From JADMIH01 sp036399775 (GTDB lineage: Bacteria; Chloroflexota; Chloroflexia; QHBQ01; JADMIH01), in the NCBI GenBank assembly GCA_036399775.1, contig DASWMJ010000038.1:1-64000 (forward strand): a stretch of 64,000 nucleotides of DNA. Reading direction: 5' to 3'. The notes under the pieces are model-generated. The model made no database searches. It was given only the letters and a program-made list of their open reading frames with translations, and was not told the origin of the DNA. Position numbers and translations under genes: made by a program. Numbering within the stretch: position 1 is the stretch's first letter; each line of letters begins with the position of its first letter. This document shows, in pieces, positions 32,869-41,404 of this stretch.

Positions 32869-33993
32869 ATGGCTCAGGCTATGGTTGGTGGGAAGCAGGC
32901 GGAAGGTCGGGAAGATAGGCGCACTCTACCCCTGGAGGGGCAACACGCATATACCCGCGAAGAGGCGGAGCCGGACAATATACCGCCGGGAACTAAGGTA
33001 AAGGTGATAATCAACCCTGCTTCAGGTAAGAAGGGGGGCATCACTACCAACGCCGCCGGGGCGGACGACGTGCGCCGACTGCTGGAAGGGAACGGCATCC
33101 AGGCTGATATTGTGGAGACCGAGTACGCCGGGCACGCTACCGAACTCGCAAAGACCGCTATTAAGGATGGGTACAAGTTCGTGATAGCGTGCGGGGGCGA
33201 CGGCACGGTGGGAGAGGTGGCGCTGGGGCTGATAGGGAGCAAGGTCACGCTGGGCATATTGCCGTTGGGGAGCGCGAACAACGTGGCCCGCATGATGCAC
33301 GTGCCTTTCGACCTGGGGGAAGCGGCCAATCTGCTGCGCCTGGGGGAGATACGGAGGGTGGATGTCGGGCGCTGCAACGGCAAGTACTTCCTTGAAACCG
33401 CCGGGGTGGGCCTGGATGCGGCGCTCTTTCCCATCCTGAACAAGGTGGATAAGGGGGAGTACAACCGCGTCTTCGAGGTTATCCGCACCTTCTTCCGGTT
33501 CAGGCCGCGCCACGTCACTATCGTGCTGGACCGCAGGGCTGTGCGTATGAAGGCGCTGGTCGTGCTGGTGGCTAATGGGCCTTACTGGGGTTACTCTGTG
33601 CCCCTCGCGCCTGACGCGAAGGTGGACGACAGGTGGTTTGACGTGGTTGTTTTCCGCAATTTCAGCAAGTCGGCTTTCGTGCGGCACGTCCTGGCGGCGC
33701 TACTGCATCGGGGCGAACCGCTGGACCCCGGCAATCCACATGGCCGCACCCGCCCGGTGTTCCACCCCGATATACGCACGTACAGGGCAAAGAAGGTGGA
33801 GGTGCTGACATCGCGCAGGCGGAGATGGCCGGTGCATGCGGACGCCCAGCCGCGAGGCTATACGCCCGCCCGCATAGAGGTGGTGCCCGGCGCGCTACGC
33901 GTTATCACCGGGCCGGGCGAACACGTCACAACATCACCCTCTAAAGGCACACCGAAGGGGGAGCCGCCTAAGCATAGGTTGCGTGAAACTTGA
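32869..33993 (+). CDS. Diacylglycerol kinase family lipid kinase (YegS/DgkB-like)
   Basis: 374 residues. The catalytic domain starts near residue 45: KVIINPASGKKGG, then ACGGDGTVGEVA (ATP-binding GGDGT), GILPLGSANNVARM, and a C-terminal beta-sandwich with the LCB5-like end (VHADAQP where typical members have DGE). This last change, AxxDAQP rather than DGE, alters a conserved acidic spot. Phosphorylates a membrane lipid such as diacylglycerol, or a sphingoid base. The extra 40 N-terminal residues are polar. It stands alone. Confidence 0.87.
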   Translation: MAQAMVGGKQAEGREDRRTLPLEGQHAYTREEAEPDNIPPGTKVKVIINPASGKKGGITTNAAGADDVRRLLEGNGIQADIVETEYAGHATELAKTAIKDGYKFVIACGGDGTVGEVALGLIGSKVTLGILPLGSANNVARMMHVPFDLGEAANLLRLGEIRRVDVGRCNGKYFLETAGVGLDAALFPILNKVDKGEYNRVFEVIRTFFRFRPRHVTIVLDRRAVRMKALVVLVANGPYWGYSVPLAPDAKVDDRWFDVVVFRNFSKSAFVRHVLAALLHRGEPLDPGNPHGRTRPVFHPDIRTYRAKKVEVLTSRRRRWPVHADAQPRGYTPARIEVVPGALRVITGPGEHVTTSPSKGTPKGEPPKHRLRET

Positions 33994-34027
33994 TAAACCG
34001 TAACCTTACGCTTGCCTTCTCTGTTAT

Positions 34028-34582
34028 TTATTTGGTGTCTTCTTGTGCCAGGACCATGCCTCTGCTAATTGGGTCAAAGTCCTCTGGGAATAGTGTCTTT
34101 GAGTCGTATAGTGCTCCTTCTAGCAGCGAGCCACTCATCAACGCGCCACGCAAATCAGCCCCCTGAACTTGTGTTTCACCGCCCAATGCGTCCAAACCGA
34201 GGTTGGCACCCGTCAGGTCCGCTCCTCTGAAATCAACCTCCTTCAAATCAGCCCCGCGCAAGTCTGCCTGGGTCAGGTTCGCATTCCTGAACGATGCCTG
34301 GAAGGCCCACATCGAGTATAGGTCAGCGCCGGAAAGGTCTGCGTTGTCAAATCGTGTATAGTAACAAAATAACCCCTCCATTATCGCGCCGCTCAGTTGT
34401 GCATATTGAAGATCGGCCTCTTCAACGTCGGCACTATTCAGGATTGACCCGGAGAGGTCGGCTTTTACGAGGTTAGCGCCTCGCAAGTTGGCGTGCCTGA
34501 GGTCAAGGCCCCGAAGATTGGCGCCCTCAAGCTCGCCCTCAAGTTCCAACAGAATATTCCCTTCCAAGTCAAAGATTTGCAT
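34028..34582 (-). CDS. Pentapeptide repeat protein
   Basis: 184 residues of repeated A(D/N)LxX units: GANLRGLDLRHANLRGANLVKADLSGS, then DLSGADL, NANLTQADLRGADL and DFRGADLTGANL. This forms a right-handed square beta-helix. The protein is soluble, without a signal. ATG at 34582 is chosen for GGAG nine bases before it. Function is open: some relatives mimic DNA and bind gyrase, most have no known role. It stands alone. Confidence 0.88.
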   Translation of the reverse strand: MQIFDLEGNILLELEGELEGANLRGLDLRHANLRGANLVKADLSGSILNSADVEEADLQYAQLSGAIMEGLFCYYTRFDNADLSGADLYSMWAFQASFRNANLTQADLRGADLKEVDFRGADLTGANLGLDALGGETQVQGADLRGALMSGSLLEGALYDSKTLFPEDFDPISRGMVLAQEDTK

Positions 34583-34652
34583 TATGCAGTACTCCAACTG
34601 GCATGAGTTGGGTAATCAAGTAACTACGTCTCACGCATCACGTTTCACGCCC

Positions 34653-36131
34653 TCAGGGGTTGTATCTGGTTTGGTATCGGAAGGTGCCTAACTGGGATAG
34701 CAGGATGTCGTTGGGAGGGGGGTTTTCGGGGTGGTATTCGAAGACGGCGCGCTCGAAGTATTGGACGGTGTAGGGCTTGCCGTCGAGGGCGCTGGTTTCG
34801 GTGAATTCTTCGGAGATGGGGTAGCCTTGTTGGGGTAGGCCGCCGTGCGTCTGCCAGTATTGGAGGAACCTGCCTCCCAGTCGCTTGCCGGTTTCGGGGA
34901 AGAGTATTGAGCCGGGGGAGATGTTGGGCAGTTGGTTGGGCGCGCCGGAGGGGTACGCAGCCTGGTATTGGAAGTTGCCTAGGAGGGAGAGGAGCACGCG
35001 GCTGGTAGGCGGGTTTTCGGGGTGTAGCTCGAAGACGGCGCGCTCGAAGTATTGGACCGTGTATATTTTGCCGTCGGTGTCGCTCTGCTCCTGTAGCTCT
35101 GTGGAGATGGGGTAGCCCTGTTGCGGGAGGCCGCCGTTATCTTGCCAGTAGCGGAGGAAGTCGCCGCGCAGGCTCTTGTTGGTTTCCGGGAAATGGCGCG
35201 GAGGGGTGCGGAGGTTCTTGTCGAAGAAGTCGGCTATGGACTTGCCGATGTCGAGTATGCCCGGCGAGATGGGGGCGTCGCCTACCTGTATGAAGCGGTG
35301 GCCTGCATTCTTGACGACAAGGAGATCGGCGGGGGTGCCTGCCGCGCGAAGGCGGTCGTAAAGCTCCTGGGATTGGCTGAGGGGAACGAGGTCGTCTTTG
35401 TCGCCGTGCAGTATGAAGAAGGGTGGGGCATCGCCGCGCACGTAGGTGATGGGGCTGGCGCGCTTGAGCGCATCGGCGGCCTGCTCAAGGGGGAGGCCAA
35501 GTAGCTGCTCTACGCTGGCGCGGTGAGGTTGGAGGTCCATCGTGGCGAAGTCGGTTGGGCCGAAGATGTCTACCACGACCTGGACCTGGCTGGATTGTTC
35601 TGGATAGCCGCCGTTGCCTTCAAAGCCTGCGCCGGGGCCGGTTAGCCCGGCGAGCGCGGCGAGATGGCCGCCCGCGCTGCCGCCTATTACGCCTATGCGG
35701 TTGGGGTCTATGCGGTAGGTGGCGGCGTTGGCGCGCAGGTGGCGCACGGCACACTTTACGTCCTCTATCTGGGCGGGCCACTTGTGCTGGGGAGCGAGGC
35801 GGTAGTTGATGGAGGCGACCATGTAGCCCATAGCGGCAAGCTGGGAGGCACCAACAGAGGCTTCGGACTTGTCGCCGTCGGTCCAGCCGCCGCCGTGCGC
35901 GTAGAGTATGGCGGGTGCAGGCTCGTTGTCGAGGATGAGAGGCAGGTAAGCGTCCATCTTGAGTTCGAGGCCGTTGGGTTTGCAGTAGGTTACGTCGTGC
36001 TTGACCTGGCCGAGGTTGACCTGGGTCGGTGGGGCGGCTTTGGCGGGCGTGGCCAAAGCGGAAGCAGCATGCGTGTTGAGAGTAGCGGTCAGGAGTATAA
36101 GGACTCCCAGGAGTGCGATGCGATTCTTCAA
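34653..36131 (-). CDS. Secreted alpha/beta hydrolase (esterase) with two C-terminal surface modules
   Basis: About 492 residues. A TTG start at 36131 with GGAG six bases upstream gives MKNRIALLGVLILLTATLNTHAASALA, a clear signal peptide. The catalytic domain is BD-FAE/hormone-sensitive-lipase-like: AHGGGWTDGD (oxyanion), VIGGSAGGHLA (nucleophile Ser), LHGDKDDLVP (Asp), NAGHRFI (His). It should cleave esters, perhaps on plant polysaccharides. Two repeats follow, each FLxYWQxxGGLPQQGYPIS...YTVQYFERAVFE, related to the end of the propeller at 10438. The module may bind the cell surface. Confidence 0.88.
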   Translation of the reverse strand: MKNRIALLGVLILLTATLNTHAASALATPAKAAPPTQVNLGQVKHDVTYCKPNGLELKMDAYLPLILDNEPAPAILYAHGGGWTDGDKSEASVGASQLAAMGYMVASINYRLAPQHKWPAQIEDVKCAVRHLRANAATYRIDPNRIGVIGGSAGGHLAALAGLTGPGAGFEGNGGYPEQSSQVQVVVDIFGPTDFATMDLQPHRASVEQLLGLPLEQAADALKRASPITYVRGDAPPFFILHGDKDDLVPLSQSQELYDRLRAAGTPADLLVVKNAGHRFIQVGDAPISPGILDIGKSIADFFDKNLRTPPRHFPETNKSLRGDFLRYWQDNGGLPQQGYPISTELQEQSDTDGKIYTVQYFERAVFELHPENPPTSRVLLSLLGNFQYQAAYPSGAPNQLPNISPGSILFPETGKRLGGRFLQYWQTHGGLPQQGYPISEEFTETSALDGKPYTVQYFERAVFEYHPENPPPNDILLSQLGTFRYQTRYNP

Positions 36132-36574
36132 TGTGTGCTCCAATGTTGCGGGTGGTTTCTATTATAACAGGAGTTAGGGTAAAGTCTGTTGATAAGCCAG
36201 GATGTGGGGGGAGGCCGCCCCAGTCTCCATGTCATTCTGAGCGAAGCGAAGAATCTCGTCCCTCGCGCATATTCTTGCCTTTAGGATTCGCCAAATAATC
36301 ATGGTACGCGAGGAGCGAGATTCTTCGCTTCGCTCAGAATGACAAGGGGAAGTGGGTGCGCCTACGTCGGGCATAAATTAGACTCTGCATTAGCCTTATG
36401 GTTAGAGAAGGGTTTAGCTGTTGGAAATGGGTTGGGAAGTGTGAACCGACACCTGGCGCTCTGTGTGGATGTAGATGTGGGGATTGGGCCGCGAGCAGGG
36501 CGAGGCATGCCTCGCCCCTACCGGAGAGTCCTCTTAAGCTATGTCTGAATGCTTAGTGGGAAAGGTGAGGGACG
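36132..36574. other. Intergenic region with two repeats
   Basis: No gene seen. It holds a full CATTCTGAGCGAAGCG element (36231-36343) and half of a GTAGGGGCG element with GCGAGGCATGCCTCGC core (36497-36522). Confidence 0.6.
36231..36343. repeat. CATTCTGAGCGAAGCG-family element, 37-bp near-perfect inverted repeats
   Basis: The arms at 36231-36267 and 36307-36343 pair with about two mismatches. Sequence and plan match the element at 12275-12390; the loops differ. Confidence 0.85.
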
Positions 36575-37381
36575 ATGAACGAGGCGATGTTTGACTATGA
36601 CAGGGGCGGGGAGTTGGGTATCAGGCAGGTGGGGCAGTTGCAGGAGGAGGGGTATAGCAGGCGGCTGTTCACTTATTTGACGCCTGGTGGGGTGCGGCGG
36701 GCGGCTGAGATATTCAGTCCGGTGGGGGAGGGGCCGTTTGCGGCTATCCTGTACGTCCATTGGCTGGCGGAGACGCCTGACGCGAACAGGACGCAGTTCG
36801 AAGGCGAGGCGCTTGAGATGGCGAAGCGGGGGGCGGTGTGCCTGCTGGTGGAGGCGATGTGGTCGGAGCGGGACTGGTTTATCAAGAGGACGCAGGAAGA
36901 GGACTACGATAATTCGGTGCGGCAGGTGATAGAGTTGAGGCAGGCGATGGACCTGTTGCTGTCGCAGCCGGGGGTTGACGCGGGGCGGTTTGCTTACGTG
37001 GGGCACGACTTTGGGGCGATGTATGGGACGGTGACGGGGGCGGTTGACCCTCGCCCTACGTGCTATGTACTTATGGCGGCTACGCCGAGGTTCTCAGACT
37101 GGTACCTGTATTATCCGAAGCTGGAGGGGGACGCGCGGCAGGCGTTTATTGATAAGATGGGGGAGATTGACCCGATCACGTACGTTGCCAGGCTGTCGCC
37201 CAGGCCGGTGTTTTTCCAGTTCGCCACCGACGACGAGCACGTGTCTAAGGAGAGGGCGGTTGAATTTTCGGGCGCGGCTGGGGACCCAAAGAAGATCGGG
37301 TGGTACGAGGCGCGACATGAGTTGAACGAGGAGGCTAAGAAGGACCGCATGGCATGGGTTATTGAGCAGCTAGGTTTGTGA
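36575..37381 (+). CDS. Alpha/beta hydrolase, dienelactone-hydrolase-like, with Asp at the nucleophile position
   Basis: 268 residues. It has an alpha/beta fold with AILYVHWLAE early on. The nucleophile elbow reads YVGHDFGAMYG, placing Asp where DLH has Cys and esterases have Ser, as in haloalkane dehalogenases and epoxide hydrolases (GHDWG). Later acidic residues (FATDDEHVS) and His in YEARHELNEEA can complete the triad. Dehalogenase or epoxide hydrolase chemistry is possible but not proven. It has no signal peptide. The next gene, an SDR, starts 90 bases downstream on the same strand. Confidence 0.82.
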   Translation: MNEAMFDYDRGGELGIRQVGQLQEEGYSRRLFTYLTPGGVRRAAEIFSPVGEGPFAAILYVHWLAETPDANRTQFEGEALEMAKRGAVCLLVEAMWSERDWFIKRTQEEDYDNSVRQVIELRQAMDLLLSQPGVDAGRFAYVGHDFGAMYGTVTGAVDPRPTCYVLMAATPRFSDWYLYYPKLEGDARQAFIDKMGEIDPITYVARLSPRPVFFQFATDDEHVSKERAVEFSGAAGDPKKIGWYEARHELNEEAKKDRMAWVIEQLGL

Positions 37382-37470
37382 TGGTGTGAATTGGCATATA
37401 TCTTGCCCTCCCTTGTGCTGGGCGCGCAGTTGCGCCACGCGGTAGCTATCTAGCGTATGGAGGGGTGGAG

Positions 37471-38253
37471 ATGCAACTTGAGGGAAGGGTCGCGCTGGTT
37501 ACGGGCGCGGGGTCGGGTATCGGGAAGGCGGCGGCGCTCCTGCTGGCGAAGGAAGGGGCGAAGATCGGCGCGCTTGGGATTGACGAGGATAATTTGCAGG
37601 GGGTCGTGAAGCGTATCGAGAAAGATGGCGGCGAGGCTATCGCGCTTGTGGCCGATGTTTCGCAGCCGAGCCAGGTGGAGAAGGCGGTCAAGAGTCTGGT
37701 TGACGCATGGGGCCGGGTGGATATAGTGTTCGCCAACGCGGGGATTAACGGGGTGTGGGCACCTATCGACGAGTTGGAACCGGATGAGTGGGACAAGACG
37801 CTTGACATCAATTTGAAGGGGACGTTCCTGACGGTAAAGTACACGGTGCCCTATTTGAAGAAGCGCGGCGGGTCAGTAATAGTTACGTCGTCCGTCAATG
37901 GGACGCGGATATTCAGCAATACCGGGGCGACGGCTTATTCGTGCTCGAAGGCGGCGCAGGTGGCATTCACGAAGATGGTGGCGTTGGAGCTTGCCAGGCA
38001 CAAGATACGGGTGAACGTAGTGTGTCCTGGGGCTATCGAGACGAACATCGAGGAGAGCACGGAGAAACGCGATCTTGAAGAGATAAAGGAACCGGCAGAG
38101 TACCCCGAAGGGACGATCCCGCTGACGAGGGGCGAGCCGGGCAAGTCGGAGGACGTGGCGCAGTTGGTCTTGTTCCTGGCGTCGGATGCCTCGCGCCATA
38201 TCAGCGGGACGGAAATTTGGATTGACGGGGCGGGGTCGTTGTTGCTGGGGTAG
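37471..38253 (+). CDS. SDR family oxidoreductase
   Basis: 260 residues, classical short-chain dehydrogenase. The NAD(P) motif is TGAGSGIG, NAG is present, and the catalytic Ser and YxxxK are in VTSSVNG and AYSCSKAA. The end has SRHISGTEIWIDGA. No acidic residue follows beta-2 clearly (LGIDEDN suggests NAD). ATG at 37471 sits next to GGAGGGGTGG. Substrate unknown. It is followed by a word-type inverted repeat. Confidence 0.9.
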   Translation: MQLEGRVALVTGAGSGIGKAAALLLAKEGAKIGALGIDEDNLQGVVKRIEKDGGEAIALVADVSQPSQVEKAVKSLVDAWGRVDIVFANAGINGVWAPIDELEPDEWDKTLDINLKGTFLTVKYTVPYLKKRGGSVIVTSSVNGTRIFSNTGATAYSCSKAAQVAFTKMVALELARHKIRVNVVCPGAIETNIEESTEKRDLEEIKEPAEYPEGTIPLTRGEPGKSEDVAQLVLFLASDASRHISGTEIWIDGAGSLLLG

Positions 38254-38256
38254 ACT

Positions 38257-38318
38257 CGTATTGCGTATTGCGTAGACCAGGCATTTTGCCTTTTACATAC
38301 TACGCAATACGCAATACG
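38257..38318. repeat. 18-bp perfect inverted repeat, word GTATTGC
   Basis: The arms at 38257-38274 and 38301-38318 are exact complements of CGTATTGCGTATTGCGTA. It lies between the convergent SDR and glycosidase genes, where a terminator is expected. The same word is used at 7159-7288 and 58516-58647. Confidence 0.9.
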
Positions 38319-38326
38319 TTTCACGT

Positions 38327-39595
38327 TTATCCTACGGCTAGATGGCCTATGGATTGTACCGGGTTGGCGATTTTGGCGCGGATCTCTTCTAAGAGGGGGG
38401 TGGCGCGCCAGCGGGTGCCGTTGCCGTTGGTGTGTAGCTGGTAGAGGCCGAGGTCGAGGAGGTAGTTCTCCATGGGGCCGCGCTCCCAGCGGTAGCGCCA
38501 GTCTATCATGGTGAAGAGGGGGAACCATGTGTAGCCTAAGACGGGCACGCCCTCCGCGCGTAACTGCTTGATGGCCGAGAGCGAATTATTGAGCCAGTTG
38601 GAGCGTTCCTCATGGGAGTCGCGGGCGCTGGTCTCTGTGACCATGATGGGGCAGCCATAGCGGGAGTAGAAGTTCTTTATCATGTCTTTGAAGCCCACGC
38701 CGTCCATTTCCGCCGCGCGGGCTGAGACGTGGCCGTGCTCATTGAGGAAAAGCTCGTGGGTGGACCATTGCGGATAGAAGTTGATGCCCATAATATCCAT
38801 AGGCACGTGGTGGGCGGCGATCTCGGCAAGCTCGCGTGGGCGCGCGCCATGATTCAGGAGCCATGCATACAGGGGATGGTCCGGCGTTACTTTCCGGGTG
38901 AGCAGGTCGTAGGCTAGGAAGAAGCGGTTGGTATTGTGCTCGGCAACGTGGTCGAGGGTTGGGTCGCTTGAGCGGGAGATGCCGACGGCCTCAACGTGGA
39001 CCATTTTGGCGTCCGGGTCTACGTGCTTGATCGCATCTATGGTGGCGATGATGCCTTTGATAAGGGGGAGCATGACGCGCACGTAGCCGCGCTCGCCGCG
39101 CAGGTAAGGCGGCCACGCGCCGTGCTTGCCGCAGAGGTCGGCGGTCATGAGAGGCTCGTTGCAGGGGGTGTACCACTTTACGAGGTGTTTGTAGCGGTCG
39201 GCGAAGGCGGAGGCATAGGAGGCGACGGCGCGTGGGTACTGGCCGTTGGTGAAGGCCCGTTCCAGCCAGAAGGGGCAACCGTAGTGCATGAGGTCGATGA
39301 TGGGCGTGATGCCCAGGTCGTTCACAATGTAGGGGAGTACCTCGTCGGTCCAGCGCCAGTCGAATTCGCCGGGGAGTGGCTCGACGCGATACCAGGGGAC
39401 TCCCCACCGGATAGTATGCACGCCTAATTCTTTTGCGAGGGCCAGGTCTTCGCGCCAGTGGTCGTAGTGGCCTATTAGCTTGTACTCGTCGAGGGCGCGG
39501 TGACCGCGCCGGGTTTGGGGGACGAAAGAGTTTTCGATGCCGCTGGCCCAGATGAAGTCTTCGGGCCGGTGTCCGAGGGTTATAAGGTTGTCCAT
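38327..39595 (-). CDS. Glycoside hydrolase, clan GH-A (GH1-like)
   Basis: 422 residues. A TIM barrel: WASGIENSFVPQ, TIRWGVPWYRVEPLPGEFDW, the acid/base Glu in WYTPCNEPL and the nucleophile Glu in IMVTETSA, plus a tryptophan-rich end. No signal peptide, so it acts on imported sugars in the cytoplasm. ATG at 39595 follows GGAAGGAGAG. It is a paralogue of the gene at 42879 (shared PxEYDW, NEP, ET). A promoter lies upstream (39761-39789). Substrate could be a beta-glucoside or beta-galactoside. Confidence 0.85.
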   Translation of the reverse strand: MDNLITLGHRPEDFIWASGIENSFVPQTRRGHRALDEYKLIGHYDHWREDLALAKELGVHTIRWGVPWYRVEPLPGEFDWRWTDEVLPYIVNDLGITPIIDLMHYGCPFWLERAFTNGQYPRAVASYASAFADRYKHLVKWYTPCNEPLMTADLCGKHGAWPPYLRGERGYVRVMLPLIKGIIATIDAIKHVDPDAKMVHVEAVGISRSSDPTLDHVAEHNTNRFFLAYDLLTRKVTPDHPLYAWLLNHGARPRELAEIAAHHVPMDIMGINFYPQWSTHELFLNEHGHVSARAAEMDGVGFKDMIKNFYSRYGCPIMVTETSARDSHEERSNWLNNSLSAIKQLRAEGVPVLGYTWFPLFTMIDWRYRWERGPMENYLLDLGLYQLHTNGNGTRWRATPLLEEIRAKIANPVQSIGHLAVG

Positions 39596-39993
39596 TTTGG
39601 GGAGACTCTCCTTCCGCATCATTGCGGAGATGAATCGGCGTCGATTCGCAACAGTCTAGGGCAGAACTGGCGAAGTTGCGCGCGTCCGCTTGCTCATATA
39701 GAGCAGACTGTTAAAAGGCTCAGTCTGCGAGTTTTGCACTTCACGCCTGAGCTTGGGTATATTCTAGTACAAGTTAGGCGTGGCGTCAACAGGATAAACG
39801 TCCTAATCCTGTTATGTGGGGTAGTAGTTGCCGTTGGGAGGTTTGAGGTGGCGTGAGGGGTGATGCGTGACATGTGAGTACTAATTGCTTATACGGGAGG
39901 CTGTTACGCTTGATAGTATGACGATTGGTGGGAACGGGGGTTGCGGAGAGATGCCTAGTTGATATGGACATTGTGGCTTGGGTTCGTGGGAGT
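39596..39993. other. Intergenic region
   Basis: Apart from the glycosidase promoter, nothing recognisable. Short words such as GTGATGCGTGACATGTGAG near 39858 resemble the word repeats but do not form a clean inverted repeat. Confidence 0.5.
39761..39789 (-). promoter_or_regulatory. Promoter of the GH1-like gene
   Basis: On the minus strand TTGACG (39789-39784), 17 bp, TAGAAT (39766-39761). The start codon is 166 bases further, leaving a long leader. Confidence 0.7.
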
Positions 39994-41286
39994 TCAGTCC
40001 AGGTAGGAGCCTCCGGCTACGGCGGTGCAGACATAGAGGCGGGCGGGTAGGTTGGTTTGCTGGCGGTACTGGGCGACTACTTGGTGCTGGAAGTCGGATA
40101 AGGCATTCGTGGCGACTATGTTGACGGTGCAGCCGCCGAAGCCTGCGCCGGTCATGCGGGCACCGGCTACACCTGGGACATGCCGGGCTAGGTCTACGAG
40201 AAGGTCTAGCTGGGTGGAGGTGACTTCGTAGTCATCGCGGAGGCTGGCGTGGGAGGCGTAGAGGAGATCGCCGAAGCGTTGGAGGTTGGCGGGGTTGTCG
40301 AGGCCGCTTTCCATGATTGCGACGGCTTCCAGGGTGCGGGCGTTCTCAGTGATGACGTAGTGGGCGCGGCGGTAGATCACGTCGGGGAGAATCGAGGCGT
40401 GGGACTGTAGCTGGTCGAGGGCGATGTCTCGGAGTTGTGCGCCTTCAGAGAGGTTGAGATGGGCGGCGAGCAGTTGGACGGCCTGCTCGCATTCGGCCCG
40501 GCGCTGGTTGTATGCGGTCGCGGCGAGGGTGCGGGGTACGGCGCTGTCTACGGCCACGATGCGGTAGCCTAGCTCTTCCAGGCCGAGGGGTACGCTGCGG
40601 TAGTCGAGAGAGCGTGTATCTATGAGGAGGGCGGCGTCGGGGCGGCCCAGGGCTGATATGAATTGGTCCATTATGCCGCTATTTACGCCGATGAAGTTGT
40701 TTTCAGCGTACTGGCAGGCCAGCGCGAGAGCAGCGCGATGTTGGACCCTGGTCTTAGGGTTGCGGTTCCTGGCGTTCATTGGCGAATTGGGTACGTCTAT
40801 GCCCGCGAGGCGCATGAAGGCGAGGGCGGCGGCTACCTCTATGGCGGCGGAGCTGCTGAGGCCGGAGCCTTCGGGGACGTTGCCCTCTATGACCATTTGA
40901 GCGCCTGAGAGTTGGGAGAGGTCCAGGAGGCCACGTTCGCCTAGCGCCCAGGCTACGGCGCGCACATAGTTGCTCCACGCCAGAGAGTGGTCTTCGGTGG
41001 GGGTGATGCTGTCAAGGGAGAAGCTGGCCCGGCTGTCGTAGTTGACTGAGACTAAGTCTACGACGCGGGAGGTTGGGACGGCGCGGGTGGCGACGTGGAC
41101 GGTGCGGTCTATGGCTACGGGGAGGACGAATCCGCCGTTGTAGTCGGTATGCTCGCCGATGAGGTTGACGCGGCCAGGGGCGCGGGCAATGAAGTCGGGG
41201 TGGGTACCATAGGCATCTTGGAAGCGGGCGCGCAGGTGGGTGGCGCGCTCGGACTCGGTGAGGTCGCCTCGATCTTGCCTTATCAT
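39994..41286 (-). CDS. galK: Galactokinase
   Basis: 430 residues. Phosphorylates galactose to galactose-1-phosphate (Leloir pathway). The GHMP-kinase signatures are complete: APGRVNLIGEHTDYNGGFVLP near the start, VPEGSGLSSSAA (ATP loop), and RMTGAGFGGCTV near the end. The catalytic Asp is in NSGIMDQFISALG. Slightly longer than the usual 380-390, mainly through an insert rich in N and R near residue 165 (NSPMNARNRNPKTR). It is downstream of galT on the same strand, 118 bases apart. Confidence 0.95.
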   Translation of the reverse strand: MIRQDRGDLTESERATHLRARFQDAYGTHPDFIARAPGRVNLIGEHTDYNGGFVLPVAIDRTVHVATRAVPTSRVVDLVSVNYDSRASFSLDSITPTEDHSLAWSNYVRAVAWALGERGLLDLSQLSGAQMVIEGNVPEGSGLSSSAAIEVAAALAFMRLAGIDVPNSPMNARNRNPKTRVQHRAALALACQYAENNFIGVNSGIMDQFISALGRPDAALLIDTRSLDYRSVPLGLEELGYRIVAVDSAVPRTLAATAYNQRRAECEQAVQLLAAHLNLSEGAQLRDIALDQLQSHASILPDVIYRRAHYVITENARTLEAVAIMESGLDNPANLQRFGDLLYASHASLRDDYEVTSTQLDLLVDLARHVPGVAGARMTGAGFGGCTVNIVATNALSDFQHQVVAQYRQQTNLPARLYVCTAVAGGSYLD

Positions 41287-41404
41287 GGGTGGGGCTTCCT
41301 GGTGAAGTAATAGGCGGTGGATAGAGCGCCCGGCAGATAAATCTGCGGGCTACGTCCAGCGAAGCCCGCCTGCGCGGGCTGGGCTTGGGTGGCGGGAATG
41401 ACCA

